In this document: positions 1 to 5,253 of the stretch, one piece after another
Layout of the letters: the number at the start of each line of letters is the position of its first letter
Position numbering within the stretch: the stretch's first letter is position 1
From: UBA7185 sp964606855
GTDB lineage: Bacteria; Bacillota; Peptococcia; Peptococcales; Peptococcaceae
Length of the DNA stretch: 12,488 nt
Assembly (NCBI GenBank): GCA_964606855.1
Contig: CAZSHM010000042.1
Location: forward strand, 1 to 12,488
Direction of reading: 5' to 3'
Notes under the pieces: model-generated
Told to the model about the DNA's origin: nothing
Databases searched by the model: none
Seen by the model: the letters and a program-made list of their open reading frames with translations, nothing else
Position numbers and translations under genes: made by a program

Positions 1-10
1 GAAATTTTCA

Positions 11-19
11 TGGTACAAT
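11..19 (+). promoter_or_regulatory. Candidate extended -10 box upstream of the first gene
   Basis: The sequence TGGTACAAT reads as an extended -10 element (TGn followed by TACAAT), about 52 nt before the ATG at 72. A matching -35 box would lie at or beyond the left edge of the window, so it cannot be checked. A second -10-like hexamer, GATAAT at 23-28, is an alternative. Confidence 0.3.
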
Positions 20-71
20 ACAGATAATCTAGCGATGTTCGGTCAGCCTGGACGACGGAGGAGGATGGGCC

Positions 72-1037
72 ATGCGGTTGCGGAGCTTGCGGATATGGAA
101 ACGGGGAAAGCCGCTGTGGCTGTTCTTGATCGGCTGGGCGATTTTCGGCGCACTGCTGCTCCTGTGTCTGGGCTACAGCATATATGATCTGCGCGGCGGT
201 CTGCCCCGGGTGGACGTGTGCGCCAGCCAGACGATCGACGCGGACGATGTGCGCGCGCTGTCCTTTCAGGCCGAGGGAGTCACCCTGGAGGTGGCGTCCG
301 CCGGCGATGCGCATAAGATCACGGTACAGCTCTACGGAGAGGGCTATGTGAACCAGCATGCGGTGTGGAATCTGGACGAGGACGGACTGCTGACCATCCG
401 GCTGGACCGCTACCCCGTCACGGCGAACGCCTACGGCGCCCGCGCGGAGGATACACTCACGATGCGCGTGCTCCTGCCGATGCGGACATACGAATCGCTG
501 ACGGTCGTCGGCGACCGCCTGCACGCTGGGCTCTACCGCTGCCGCAGCCGGAATCTCGACGCGCGGGTGACTTACGGCAGCATCAAGCTGGATCACACGA
601 CGCTGCAGCGAGCTACGCTGTGGGGGCGCACATCGGCGATCGACGTGGAGCGCAGCCGGATCCAACGCCTGCGGATCGAGAACGAGACAGGCGATACGCG
701 GCTGTTCGACAACAAGCTGCGCTACTGGAGCTACACGGGCGGCTCCGGCGATCTGGAGGCTCTGGCGCGGTCTGTCGCGGGTATCTGGGAGCTGGAGAGC
801 GACAAGGGCGATATCCATGTGGGCGTGCGGCGCTGGAACCGCAATCTGCTGCTCGATCTGGAGAGCGCGCAGGGTACGGTCACGGCCTCGAGCAACAAAA
901 AGCCGTGGCGCAAGACCATCCCCGCGGCGCTCACCCGGCACGGGCTGCAGCTGATGGAAGGGCGCGGCGAAAATATGCTGCTGGCGGAGAGCGCCTCGGG
1001 CGATATCACGCTGGATTCCGTGCGGTTGGTGCACTAG
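72..1037 (+). CDS. Membrane-anchored protein with DUF4097-like beta-rich ectodomain, function unknown
   Basis: A 321-residue protein. Residues 1-13 are basic (RLRSLRIWKRGK), followed by one hydrophobic segment at about 15-37, so it should be anchored in the membrane with the rest outside. There is no lipobox or obvious signal peptidase site, so a signal anchor is likelier than a cleaved signal. The ectodomain is made of short alternating beta-like repeats, and the end (ESASGDITLD) carries the S-G-D-I type motif typical of DUF4097/putative adhesin beta-helix proteins. The family's role is not well defined; some members sit beside envelope-stress or PadR/DUF1700 genes, but no such partner is visible here. 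The ATG at 72 is preceded by a GGAGGA Shine-Dalgarno sequence at 58-63. A terminator-like hairpin and a separate promoter follow, so it is not cotranscribed with the ribosomal genes by design. The family assignment is from pattern only and moderately sure; the gene itself is sure. Confidence 0.8.
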   Translation: MRLRSLRIWKRGKPLWLFLIGWAIFGALLLLCLGYSIYDLRGGLPRVDVCASQTIDADDVRALSFQAEGVTLEVASAGDAHKITVQLYGEGYVNQHAVWNLDEDGLLTIRLDRYPVTANAYGARAEDTLTMRVLLPMRTYESLTVVGDRLHAGLYRCRSRNLDARVTYGSIKLDHTTLQRATLWGRTSAIDVERSRIQRLRIENETGDTRLFDNKLRYWSYTGGSGDLEALARSVAGIWELESDKGDIHVGVRRWNRNLLLDLESAQGTVTASSNKKPWRKTIPAALTRHGLQLMEGRGENMLLAESASGDITLDSVRLVH

Positions 1038-1054
1038 CGGCGGCGGAGGTGCGC

Positions 1055-1094
1055 CCGCGCGGAAAATATTTTGTCCGGCGCGGCAGGTTTTTTT
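1055..1094 (+). terminator. Probable intrinsic terminator after the membrane protein gene
   Basis: CCGCGC (1055-1060) pairs with GCGCGG (1078-1083). GGA (1061-1063) continues the stem with TCC (1074-1076), leaving one bulged G. Seven T residues follow at 1088-1094. The four bases CAGG between stem and T-run weaken it slightly. It separates the upstream gene from the ribosomal operon. Confidence 0.6.
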
Positions 1095-1095
1095 G

Positions 1096-1124
1096 TTGAC
1101 AGAGGTGGGGGCGTATGCTAAACT
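1096..1124 (+). promoter_or_regulatory. Sigma-A promoter for rpmG-secE-nusG-rplK-rplA
   Basis: A perfect -35 TTGACA (1096-1101), a 17-nt spacer and a -10 TAAACT (1119-1124) preceded by TGC, which makes an extended -10. Transcription should start near 1131, giving a leader of roughly 57 nt before rpmG. This is the strongest promoter match in the window and sits directly behind the preceding terminator. Confidence 0.85.
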
Positions 1125-1140
1125 AATTTGATGTGAAACT

Positions 1141-1160
1141 AAACGGCAAGGAGGCCGTTT
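1141..1160 (+). promoter_or_regulatory. Leader hairpin with a Shine-Dalgarno-like loop before rpmG
   Basis: AAACGGC (1141-1147) and GCCGTTT (1154-1160) form a perfect 7-bp stem. The six-base loop AAGGAG is itself a good Shine-Dalgarno sequence but has no start codon at a usable distance. Six T residues lie at 1167-1172, seven bases after the stem, so weak attenuation is possible but not typical. The true rpmG ribosome site (GGGAGGT, 1174-1180) lies just downstream. The structure is seen; its role is inferred. Confidence 0.45.
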
Positions 1161-1187
1161 CTAGAATTTTTTCGGGAGGTGTTGGCG

Positions 1188-1337
1188 ATGCGCGTTGGAA
1201 TTACGCTGGCCTGCAGTGAATGTAAGAGACGCAACTACAGTACGGTAAAAAACAAGAAAAACGATCCGGATCGGCTGGAAATGAAGAAATATTGTCCGTA
1301 TTGCAAGACACACACAGTTCACAAAGAGACAAAATAA
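1188..1337 (+). CDS. rpmG: Large-subunit ribosomal protein bL33, zinc-binding form
   Basis: A 49-residue protein reading MRVGITLACSECKRRNY at its start and ending HKETK. It belongs to the L33 family of the 50S subunit, which sits near the ribosomal E site. Cysteines at 9, 12, 36 and 39 form two CxxC pairs, so this is the zinc-binding (C+) type rather than the cysteine-free type many bacteria also encode. Those paralogues are regulated by zinc in Bacillus subtilis; no zinc-repressor site is evident here. The ATG is preceded by GGGAGGT at 1174-1180. It is first in the operon, 16 nt before secE, which is the usual rpmG-secE-nusG order in Bacillota. Confidence 0.95.
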   Translation: MRVGITLACSECKRRNYSTVKNKKNDPDRLEMKKYCPYCKTHTVHKETK

Positions 1338-1353
1338 GGTAGGATGAGTGCCA

Positions 1354-1569
1354 ATGAGTGATAAACAACCGGAAAAAAAAGTTGGTTTCTTTACCAGAGT
1401 CAAGAGATCTGCCAGAGCCTCTCTGAATGAACTGAAAAAGGTACATTGGCCTAGCAAAAAAGAGTTGATCACTTACACGGGCGTGGTGCTGGTTACGGTA
1501 GCCGTGATCGCGGTTCTGATCTGGGTCGTCGATTCTGTGATAGGCGCGATCTTTGGCTTGTTAATTTGA
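1354..1569 (+). CDS. secE: Preprotein translocase subunit SecE
   Basis: A 71-residue single-helix SecE of the short Gram-positive type. It forms the SecYEG channel with SecY and SecG and clamps SecY in the cytoplasmic membrane. Residues about 10-38 are the amphipathic cytosolic helix, with the family motif ELKKVHWPSKKEL at 26-38. One membrane segment covers about 42-68. The ATG at 1354 gives MSDKQPEKK. An in-frame GTG six bases upstream (1348) would add two residues but sits only four bases from the AAGGTAGG ribosome site at 1336-1343, so ATG is preferred. nusG begins 12 nt after its stop. Confidence 0.95.
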   Translation: MSDKQPEKKVGFFTRVKRSARASLNELKKVHWPSKKELITYTGVVLVTVAVIAVLIWVVDSVIGAIFGLLI

Positions 1570-1581
1570 GTTAGGGGCCGG

Positions 1582-2121
1582 ATGACCGAGATGGAAGAAA
1601 AGAAATGGTATGCGGTACACACCTATTCGGGCTACGAGAACAAAGTAAAAACCAACTTGGAAAAACGAATTGAATCCATGAACATGGAGGAGTATATTTT
1701 TCGGATCGTCGTGCCGACAGAGGACGTGGAGGAGCGCAAAAACGACAAGGTTCGCATCGTCAAGCGCAAAACATTCCCCGGCTATGTGCTGGTGGAGATG
1801 ATTATGACGGACGACTCCTGGTACGTGGTGCGCAACACGACGGGCGTGACAGGCTTTGTCGGCGCCGGAAACAAAGCGGTGCCGCTGCACGACGCGGAAG
1901 TCCGGGCAATCCTGCGCAACCAGGGGTTGGAGGATGCCAGGCGCGAGGCCGATTACACGGTGGGCGACAGCGTGGAGATTTTGGATCCCTCGTTCCGCGG
2001 CATGGTGGGACGGGTCAGTACCATCGATCTCGAAAAAGGCAAAGTCACAGTGCTGCTCTCGCTCTTTGGCGGCCGTGAGACGCCGATTGATCTGGAGTAT
2101 GATCAGGTTTTTAAAGTGTGA
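1582..2121 (+). CDS. nusG: Transcription elongation/termination factor NusG
   Basis: A 179-residue NusG, the universal elongation factor that binds the beta' clamp helices of RNA polymerase. The NGN domain covers about 8-110 (WYAVHTYSGYENKVK near its start and FPGYVLVEM in the middle). The KOW domain covers about 125-179 and includes GDSVEILDPSFRGMVG. The end FGGRETPIDLEYDQV is typical of the true NusG rather than a specialised paralogue such as LoaP or RfaH. The ATG at 1582 has a modest AGGGG ribosome site at 1573-1577; an ATG at 1591 (MEEKKWY) is a possible alternative that would remove three residues. No terminator or promoter is visible before rplK, so nusG is likely cotranscribed with rplK-rplA. 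Confidence 0.96.
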   Translation: MTEMEEKKWYAVHTYSGYENKVKTNLEKRIESMNMEEYIFRIVVPTEDVEERKNDKVRIVKRKTFPGYVLVEMIMTDDSWYVVRNTTGVTGFVGAGNKAVPLHDAEVRAILRNQGLEDARREADYTVGDSVEILDPSFRGMVGRVSTIDLEKGKVTVLLSLFGGRETPIDLEYDQVFKV

Positions 2122-2155
2122 TGCAGCGCCGTTCCGGATCGCGCATCCGCTTTAA

Positions 2156-2181
2156 GTGGGAGGGAATCCCCGTTATACCAC
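2156..2181 (+). promoter_or_regulatory. L1-type mRNA binding site before rplK
   Basis: GTGGGAGGG at 2156-2164 and ATACCAC at 2175-2181 flank a short G/C hairpin (GGG with CCC). GTGG (2156-2159) pairs with CCAC (2178-2181). The two halves match the L1 binding site of 23S rRNA, which also has GTGGGAGG and ATACCAC strands. L1 binding to such a site is the known basis of rplK-rplA autoregulation in several bacteria. The site ends ten bases before the rplK ribosome site (2191-2199), a suitable place for translational repression. Confidence 0.75.
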
Positions 2182-2209
2182 ATTCTGTTTAAGGAGGTGC
2201 ACCAATCAT

Positions 2210-2638
2210 ATGGCAAAGAAAGTCGTTGGCTTCGTGAAACTGCAAGTGCCGGCCGGGAAGGCAAATCCTGCGCCGCCCGTTGGGCCTGCGCTGGGCCAGC
2301 ATGGTGTGAACATCATGGGCTTCTGCAAGGAATTCAATGAGCGGACGAAAAATCAGGCAGGGCTGATCATCCCCGTGGAGATCACCGTCTATGCCGACCG
2401 TTCCTTCACTTTTATCACCAAAACGCCGCCGGCCGCTGTCCTGCTGAAGAAAGCGGCAGGCATCGAGACAGCCTCCGGGGAGCCGAACCGCAAGAAAGTG
2501 GCGAAAGTCCCCGCATCCAAGGTGAAAGCGATCGCCGAGGAAAAAATGCCCGACCTGAATGCCGCCAGCCTGGAAGCCGCGATCAGCATGATCGAGGGTA
2601 CGGCCAAAAGCATGGGGATTGAGATTGTGGAGGACTAG
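2210..2638 (+). CDS. rplK: Large-subunit ribosomal protein uL11
   Basis: A 142-residue L11, close to the usual 141. It binds the GTPase-associated region of 23S rRNA and supports elongation factor and stringent-response (RelA) action. The N-terminal domain carries the proline-rich segment PAGKANPAPPVGPALGQHG. The C-terminal RNA-binding domain covers about 72-142. The start MAKKVVGFVK at ATG 2210 follows a strong AAGGAGGTG ribosome site at 2191-2199. Reading further upstream to GTG 2156 would put an 18-residue extension across both the ribosome site and the L1-type element, so it is rejected. It is cotranscribed with rplA, and its expression should be set by L1 feedback. Confidence 0.97.
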   Translation: MAKKVVGFVKLQVPAGKANPAPPVGPALGQHGVNIMGFCKEFNERTKNQAGLIIPVEITVYADRSFTFITKTPPAAVLLKKAAGIETASGEPNRKKVAKVPASKVKAIAEEKMPDLNAASLEAAISMIEGTAKSMGIEIVED

Positions 2639-2696
2639 GCGGGCTTTCTGCCCGGGCATTCCGGAGAGACCGTTTTAACCGCTGAGTTTTTCAACC

Positions 2697-2722
2697 GTGG
2701 GAGGAGTATTCCGCAGAACCAC
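2697..2722 (+). promoter_or_regulatory. Second L1-type mRNA binding site, before rplA
   Basis: GTGGGAGGA at 2697-2705 and AACCAC at 2717-2722 repeat the pattern of the site before rplK. CGTGG (2696-2700) pairs with CCACG (2719-2723), and GGA (2703-2705) can pair with TCC (2710-2712). The element abuts the rplA ribosome site AAGGAGG (2724-2730), so bound L1 would directly block its own translation. The similarity to the 23S L1 site is seen; the function is inferred. Confidence 0.6.
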
Positions 2723-2739
2723 GAAGGAGGAAATTTGCA

Positions 2740-3435
2740 ATGCCGAAGCATGGAAAAAAATACGTAGAAGCAAAAAAACAGGTGGAGACGACCACACTAT
2801 ACGAGGTCGGCGATGCCTTGGCGCTGGTCAAGAAGTTGTCCACCGCCAAATTTGATGAGACAGTGGAAGTTGCATTTAAACTTGGCATAGACCCCAGACA
2901 GTCGGATCAGCAGATCCGCGGCGCTGTCGTGCTGCCCAACGGCACGGGCAAGAGCCGTAGCGTTCTGGTGTTCGCCAAGGGCGAGAAGGCAAAAGAAGCG
3001 GAAGCCGCCGGCGCGGATTTTGTCGGCGCGGAAGATATGATCGCCAAGATCCAGGGCGGATGGTTCGGATTTGACGTTGCCGTCGCCACCCCGGACATGA
3101 TGGGCCTTGTCGGTAGAATCGGACGGCTGCTGGGACCAAAAGGCCTGATGCCGAACCCGAAAACCGGCACCGTGACGATGGATGTCGCCAAGGCTGTCAG
3201 CGAAGTCAAGGCCGGTAAAATCGAGTACCGGGTGGACAGAACCGCCATCATCCACGCGCCGATCGGGAAAGTCAGTTTTGAGCCGGAAAAGCTGGAGGAA
3301 AACTTCAGAACCTTGGCTGACGCGCTGATCAAGGCAAGGCCTGCCGCGCAGAAGGGCCAGTATATCAAGAGTGTCGTGGTTTCCTCAACGATGGGACCCG
3401 GCGTGAAGATCAACCCGCTGCGGGTGCAGCAGTGA
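2740..3435 (+). CDS. rplA: Large-subunit ribosomal protein uL1
   Basis: A 231-residue L1, of normal length. It forms the mobile L1 stalk at the E site and guides release of deacylated tRNA. In many bacteria it also represses its own mRNA. The first domain is split by the second domain (about 68-160), which carries the family signature GRLLGPKGLMPNPKTGTVT. The first domain resumes with GKIEYRVDRT and ends KINPLRVQQ. The ATG at 2740 follows AAGGAGG (2724-2730) with a nine-base spacing. It is the last gene before the L10 leader. Confidence 0.97.
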   Translation: MPKHGKKYVEAKKQVETTTLYEVGDALALVKKLSTAKFDETVEVAFKLGIDPRQSDQQIRGAVVLPNGTGKSRSVLVFAKGEKAKEAEAAGADFVGAEDMIAKIQGGWFGFDVAVATPDMMGLVGRIGRLLGPKGLMPNPKTGTVTMDVAKAVSEVKAGKIEYRVDRTAIIHAPIGKVSFEPEKLEENFRTLADALIKARPAAQKGQYIKSVVVSSTMGPGVKINPLRVQQ

Positions 3436-3439
3436 GCAC

Positions 3440-3595
3440 CTGTGCGACTGGAGCGTGTACAGAGCAGGACAAAACTGAATCCGGTTTCGCTGTAGACAGC
3501 AGGTGTCCGTGGAGGACTTAATTTCCTGCCGAGGCTCCGATTGCCGCAATGCAATTTCTGCCTTTGTGTTTCTACGCAAAGGCTTTTTCTTTCCG
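3440..3595 (+). ncRNA. L10 leader RNA controlling rplJ-rplL
   Basis: The segment holds the conserved core of the L10 ribosomal protein leader: GTAGACAGCAGGTG at 3492-3505 and TTAATTTCCTGCCGAGG at 3518-3534. GCAGG (3499-3503) pairs with CCTGC (3525-3529). The inner hairpin GTCC (3505-3508) with GGAC (3514-3517) completes the kink-turn-like L10 binding arm. GGAGC (3450-3454) can close the structure with GCTCC (3534-3538). The L10-L12 complex binds this element; in Bacillus it acts by premature termination, and the terminator at 3560-3592 fits that. The ends of the element are approximate, and I did not resolve an antiterminator pairing. Confidence 0.88.
3560..3592 (+). terminator. Intrinsic terminator (attenuator) of the L10 leader
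   Basis: GCCTTTGTG (3560-3568) pairs with CGCAAAGGC (3575-3583) in nine pairs, one of them G-U, around a six-base loop. TTTTTCTTT follows directly at 3584-3592. The hairpin lies between the L10 binding core and rplJ, as expected for L10-controlled attenuation. Confidence 0.88.
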
Positions 3596-3653
3596 CTGAT
3601 CACGGCAGTGGGGCAATGATGCGAAAAAAATATGCTGCAGGGAGGTGTTGAAC

Positions 3654-4145
3654 GTGGGCAATTTAGAAGAGAAAAAAGCGATTGTCGCGGAACTGACGGA
3701 AAAATTCAAATCCGCCAAAACCATCGTCGTCGTGGACTACCGCGGCTTGACGGTGGCGCAGGCGACCAAGCTGAGAAAACAGCTGCGGGAGGCCGGCGTG
3801 GATTACCGCGTCGTGAAAAACACGCTGCTGGCCATCGCCGCCAAAGAAGCGGGCTGCGACTTGCTGCTGCCGACTTTTAAGGGTGTGACGGCGATCGCCT
3901 TCAGCGCGGACGATCTGATCGCACCGGCGCAGATTCTCTCCAAATTCTCTAAGGAGAACAAGGTGATCGAGATCAAAGGCGGGCTACTGGAGGGCGAATA
4001 CTTGGATCAGGCCGGCGTGATCGCGCTGGGCGAACTGCCGCCGAAGGAGGTTCTGCTCGCGCAGGTGGCATCCTGCTTCCAGGCGCCGATTCAGAGATTG
4101 GCCTATGTGCTGGAGGAAGTCCGCAAATCCAAAGAGGTCGCGTAA
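3654..4145 (+). CDS. rplJ: Large-subunit ribosomal protein uL10
   Basis: A 163-residue L10 starting MGNLEEKKAIVAEL. It is the base of the ribosomal stalk: the N-terminal domain binds 23S rRNA with L11, and the C-terminal helix (about 133-160, QAPIQRLAYVLEEVRKSK) docks L7/L12 dimers. Conserved VVVDYRGLTVAQATKLRKQL is near residue 25. Start choice: GTG 3654 is eight bases after the GGAGG ribosome site (3641-3645). In-frame GTG 3645 overlaps that site and TTG 3648 is too close, so both are rejected. The gene is under the L10 leader and is 91 nt upstream of rplL. Confidence 0.96.
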   Translation: MGNLEEKKAIVAELTEKFKSAKTIVVVDYRGLTVAQATKLRKQLREAGVDYRVVKNTLLAIAAKEAGCDLLLPTFKGVTAIAFSADDLIAPAQILSKFSKENKVIEIKGGLLEGEYLDQAGVIALGELPPKEVLLAQVASCFQAPIQRLAYVLEEVRKSKEVA

Positions 4146-4161
4146 GCGGCTGTGCAGAGCG

Positions 4162-4192
4162 CGCGCTGCAGATAAGCGAATGCGGCAGCGCG
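4162..4192 (+). other. GC-rich hairpin in the rplJ-rplL spacer
   Basis: CGCGCTGC (4162-4169) and GCAGCGCG (4185-4192) form a perfect 8-bp stem with a 15-base loop. It is followed by an A-rich stretch and then ATCTATATATTATAGGAGAG, not by a T-run, so it is not a terminator. It could protect or process the mRNA so that rplL is made in excess over rplJ; that role is a guess. Confidence 0.4.
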
Positions 4193-4236
4193 GCAGATAG
4201 AAAGAAAAAAATCTATATATTATAGGAGAGATTACA

Positions 4237-4608
4237 ATGTCTAAAATTCAAACCATCATTGACACGGTCAAAGAAATGTCTGTGATCGAGTTATCCGAGC
4301 TTGTCAAAGCGTTTGAGGAAGAGTTCGGCGTGAGCGCTGCGGCGCCCGTCGCGGTTGCCGCAGCAGGCGTTGCGGCCGCTCCTGTCGAGGAAGAACAGAC
4401 CGAATTTGATGTCCTGCTGAAAGAGATCGGCGGCAACAAGATCGCCGTCATCAAAGTGGTTCGCGAAGTGACCGGCCTGGGCCTGAAGGAGGCCAAGGAA
4501 GTCGTCGACAACGCGCCGAGAGCCGTCAAAGAGAAGATCGAGAAGGCCGAAGCCGAAGAGATTCTGAAGAAACTCGAGGCTGCCGGCGCTGTCGCCGAGA
4601 TCAAATAA
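4237..4608 (+). CDS. rplL: Large-subunit ribosomal protein bL12 (L7/L12)
   Basis: A 123-residue L7/L12, present in several copies per ribosome, which recruits the translational GTPases. The N-terminal dimerisation domain is about 1-33. An alanine/valine-rich hinge covers about 34-51 (SAAAPVAVAAAGVAAAP). The C-terminal factor-binding domain is about 55-123 and includes KIAVIKVVREVTGLGLKEAKEVVD. The ATG follows TAGGAGAG at 4223-4230 in an A/T-rich context that should favour strong translation. A powerful terminator hairpin begins 24 bases after the stop. Confidence 0.98.
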   Translation: MSKIQTIIDTVKEMSVIELSELVKAFEEEFGVSAAAPVAVAAAGVAAAPVEEEQTEFDVLLKEIGGNKIAVIKVVREVTGLGLKEAKEVVDNAPRAVKEKIEKAEAEEILKKLEAAGAVAEIK

Positions 4609-4632
4609 TCCGGCACAAAGGACAAAAAAACG

Positions 4633-4691
4633 CAGAAAACGCCGCAGAGACGGCTCCGCTCATGCAGGGGGGCTCTCTGCGGCGTTTTCTG
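4633..4691 (+). terminator. Strong bidirectional terminator hairpin after rplL
   Basis: Bases 4633-4650 and 4674-4691 form an uninterrupted 18-bp perfect stem (CAGAAAACGCCGCAGAGA with its exact complement). Inside it, GCTCC (4653-4657) and GGGGC (4669-4673) can add five pairs. TTTTCTGTTCT on the right side serves as the U-rich tract, and AAAAAAAC at 4624-4631 provides a T-rich tract on the opposite strand. It should end most rplJL transcripts, or act as a partial attenuator before rpoB. Confidence 0.8.
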
Positions 4692-4823
4692 TTCTCCTCA
4701 TCTTACGGCCGTGCTGTCGGCTGCACGTGCGGGCAGGCGGGACACGGCACGGCCGGGTACATATCTGCTGCGGATACATCCTTTGCCGGATTCCGCTATT
4801 TTCGAGCATTTTTGAAAAAACAG

Positions 4824-4852
4824 TTTACAAGCAGGCGCACTTGTGGTATCAT
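4824..4852 (+). promoter_or_regulatory. Extended -10 promoter upstream of rpoB
   Basis: -35 TTTACA (4824-4829), a 17-nt spacer and -10 TATCAT (4847-4852) preceded by TGG as an extended -10. It lies downstream of the post-rplL terminator and upstream of a gene-free leader, so it probably drives rpoBC with a start near 4859. Confidence 0.7.
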
Positions 4853-4858
4853 ATATGG

Positions 4859-5253
4859 ACGCGACTAATCGGAACGGAAAAAGTTTACAGTATTGCGGAG
4901 ACTCGGCAGAGCAGGATGCGCAGCCGTTTTTGCGGAAATGCGGGCGGGGGAGCGGTTTTTTGCCGGGGCAGGCACACAGAGAAGCATGTATAGCGGAGGC
5001 ATGGGCAGCAAGGATTTACGGTACGGAAATTCCTTGCTTTGCTGATTTTTTGGCAATTTGTGCAGTTTACGGATAAAACGCTTGCCGGCGCTCCTTTTGC
5101 AGGCGGCGCGACAGGGATATCTTTTTGGAATTGCGGCAGGAATAGGCAACAGTTTATAGCAGTCGTTAACAAGGACGTTTGAGAAGCAGCTTTTTGTAGA
5201 AATCTTTTTCAGAGACAAAGACGTGGATCAAATAACCTAAGGAGTGAACAGCA
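4859..5253 (+). other. Gene-free leader of rpoB (about 395 nt)
   Basis: The rplL-rpoB gap is 645 bases with no credible gene. After the terminator and promoter, this part would be the untranslated leader of rpoBC. It holds a terminator-like hairpin at 5006-5051 and repeated AGTTTA words (4882, 5064 and 5151, with a fourth at 4822 overlapping the -35 box). The last part contains the rpoB ribosome site AAGGAGTG at 5239-5246. Short open frames here overlap the promoter or lack ribosome sites and do not look like proteins. I do not recognise it as a known RNA family. Confidence 0.5.
5006..5051 (+). terminator. Candidate attenuator in the rpoB leader with two alternative pairings
   Basis: CAGCAA (5006-5011) can pair with TTGCTG (5039-5044), directly before ATTTTTT (5045-5051), giving a terminator form. 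In competition, GCAAGGA (5008-5014) pairs with TCCTTGC (5031-5037), which is a more continuous stem but lies eight bases away from the T-run. The duplicated TTGCT units at 5034-5044 create the choice. Whether it terminates is not shown by sequence alone. Confidence 0.45.

Noticed and set aside
1038..1187. A tRNA gene such as tRNA-Trp, often found near rpmG-secE
   Set aside because: I looked for a cloverleaf and found only a terminator, a promoter and a short hairpin.
2135..2149. A CGGAT/ATCCG hairpin after nusG as a terminator
   Set aside because: Only five pairs and no T-run follow; it is at most part of the leader before the L1-type site.
2156..2209. An 18-residue N-terminal extension of L11 from GTG 2156
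   Set aside because: It would cover the L1-type site and the strong ribosome site at 2191-2199. MAKKVVGF at 2210 is the standard L11 start.
2640..2654. A CGGGC/GCCCG hairpin after rplK as a terminator
   Set aside because: The stem is short and no T-run follows directly, so rplK and rplA are taken as one transcript.
4662..5076. Several small plus-strand open frames in the rplL-rpoB gap
   Set aside because: They begin within the terminator hairpin or the promoter, lack ribosome sites and have compositions unlike real proteins.
5050..5077. A second rpoB promoter, TTGGCA with a 16-nt spacer and GATAAA
   Set aside because: The -10 match is poor and the -35 box overlaps the T-run of the attenuator candidate. 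The promoter at 4824-4852 is clearly better.
4865..5218. A 117-residue minus-strand open frame in the rpoB leader
   Set aside because: No ribosome site or promoter was seen for it, it starts with a non-ATG codon, and no domain is recognisable. It remains a weak possibility only.
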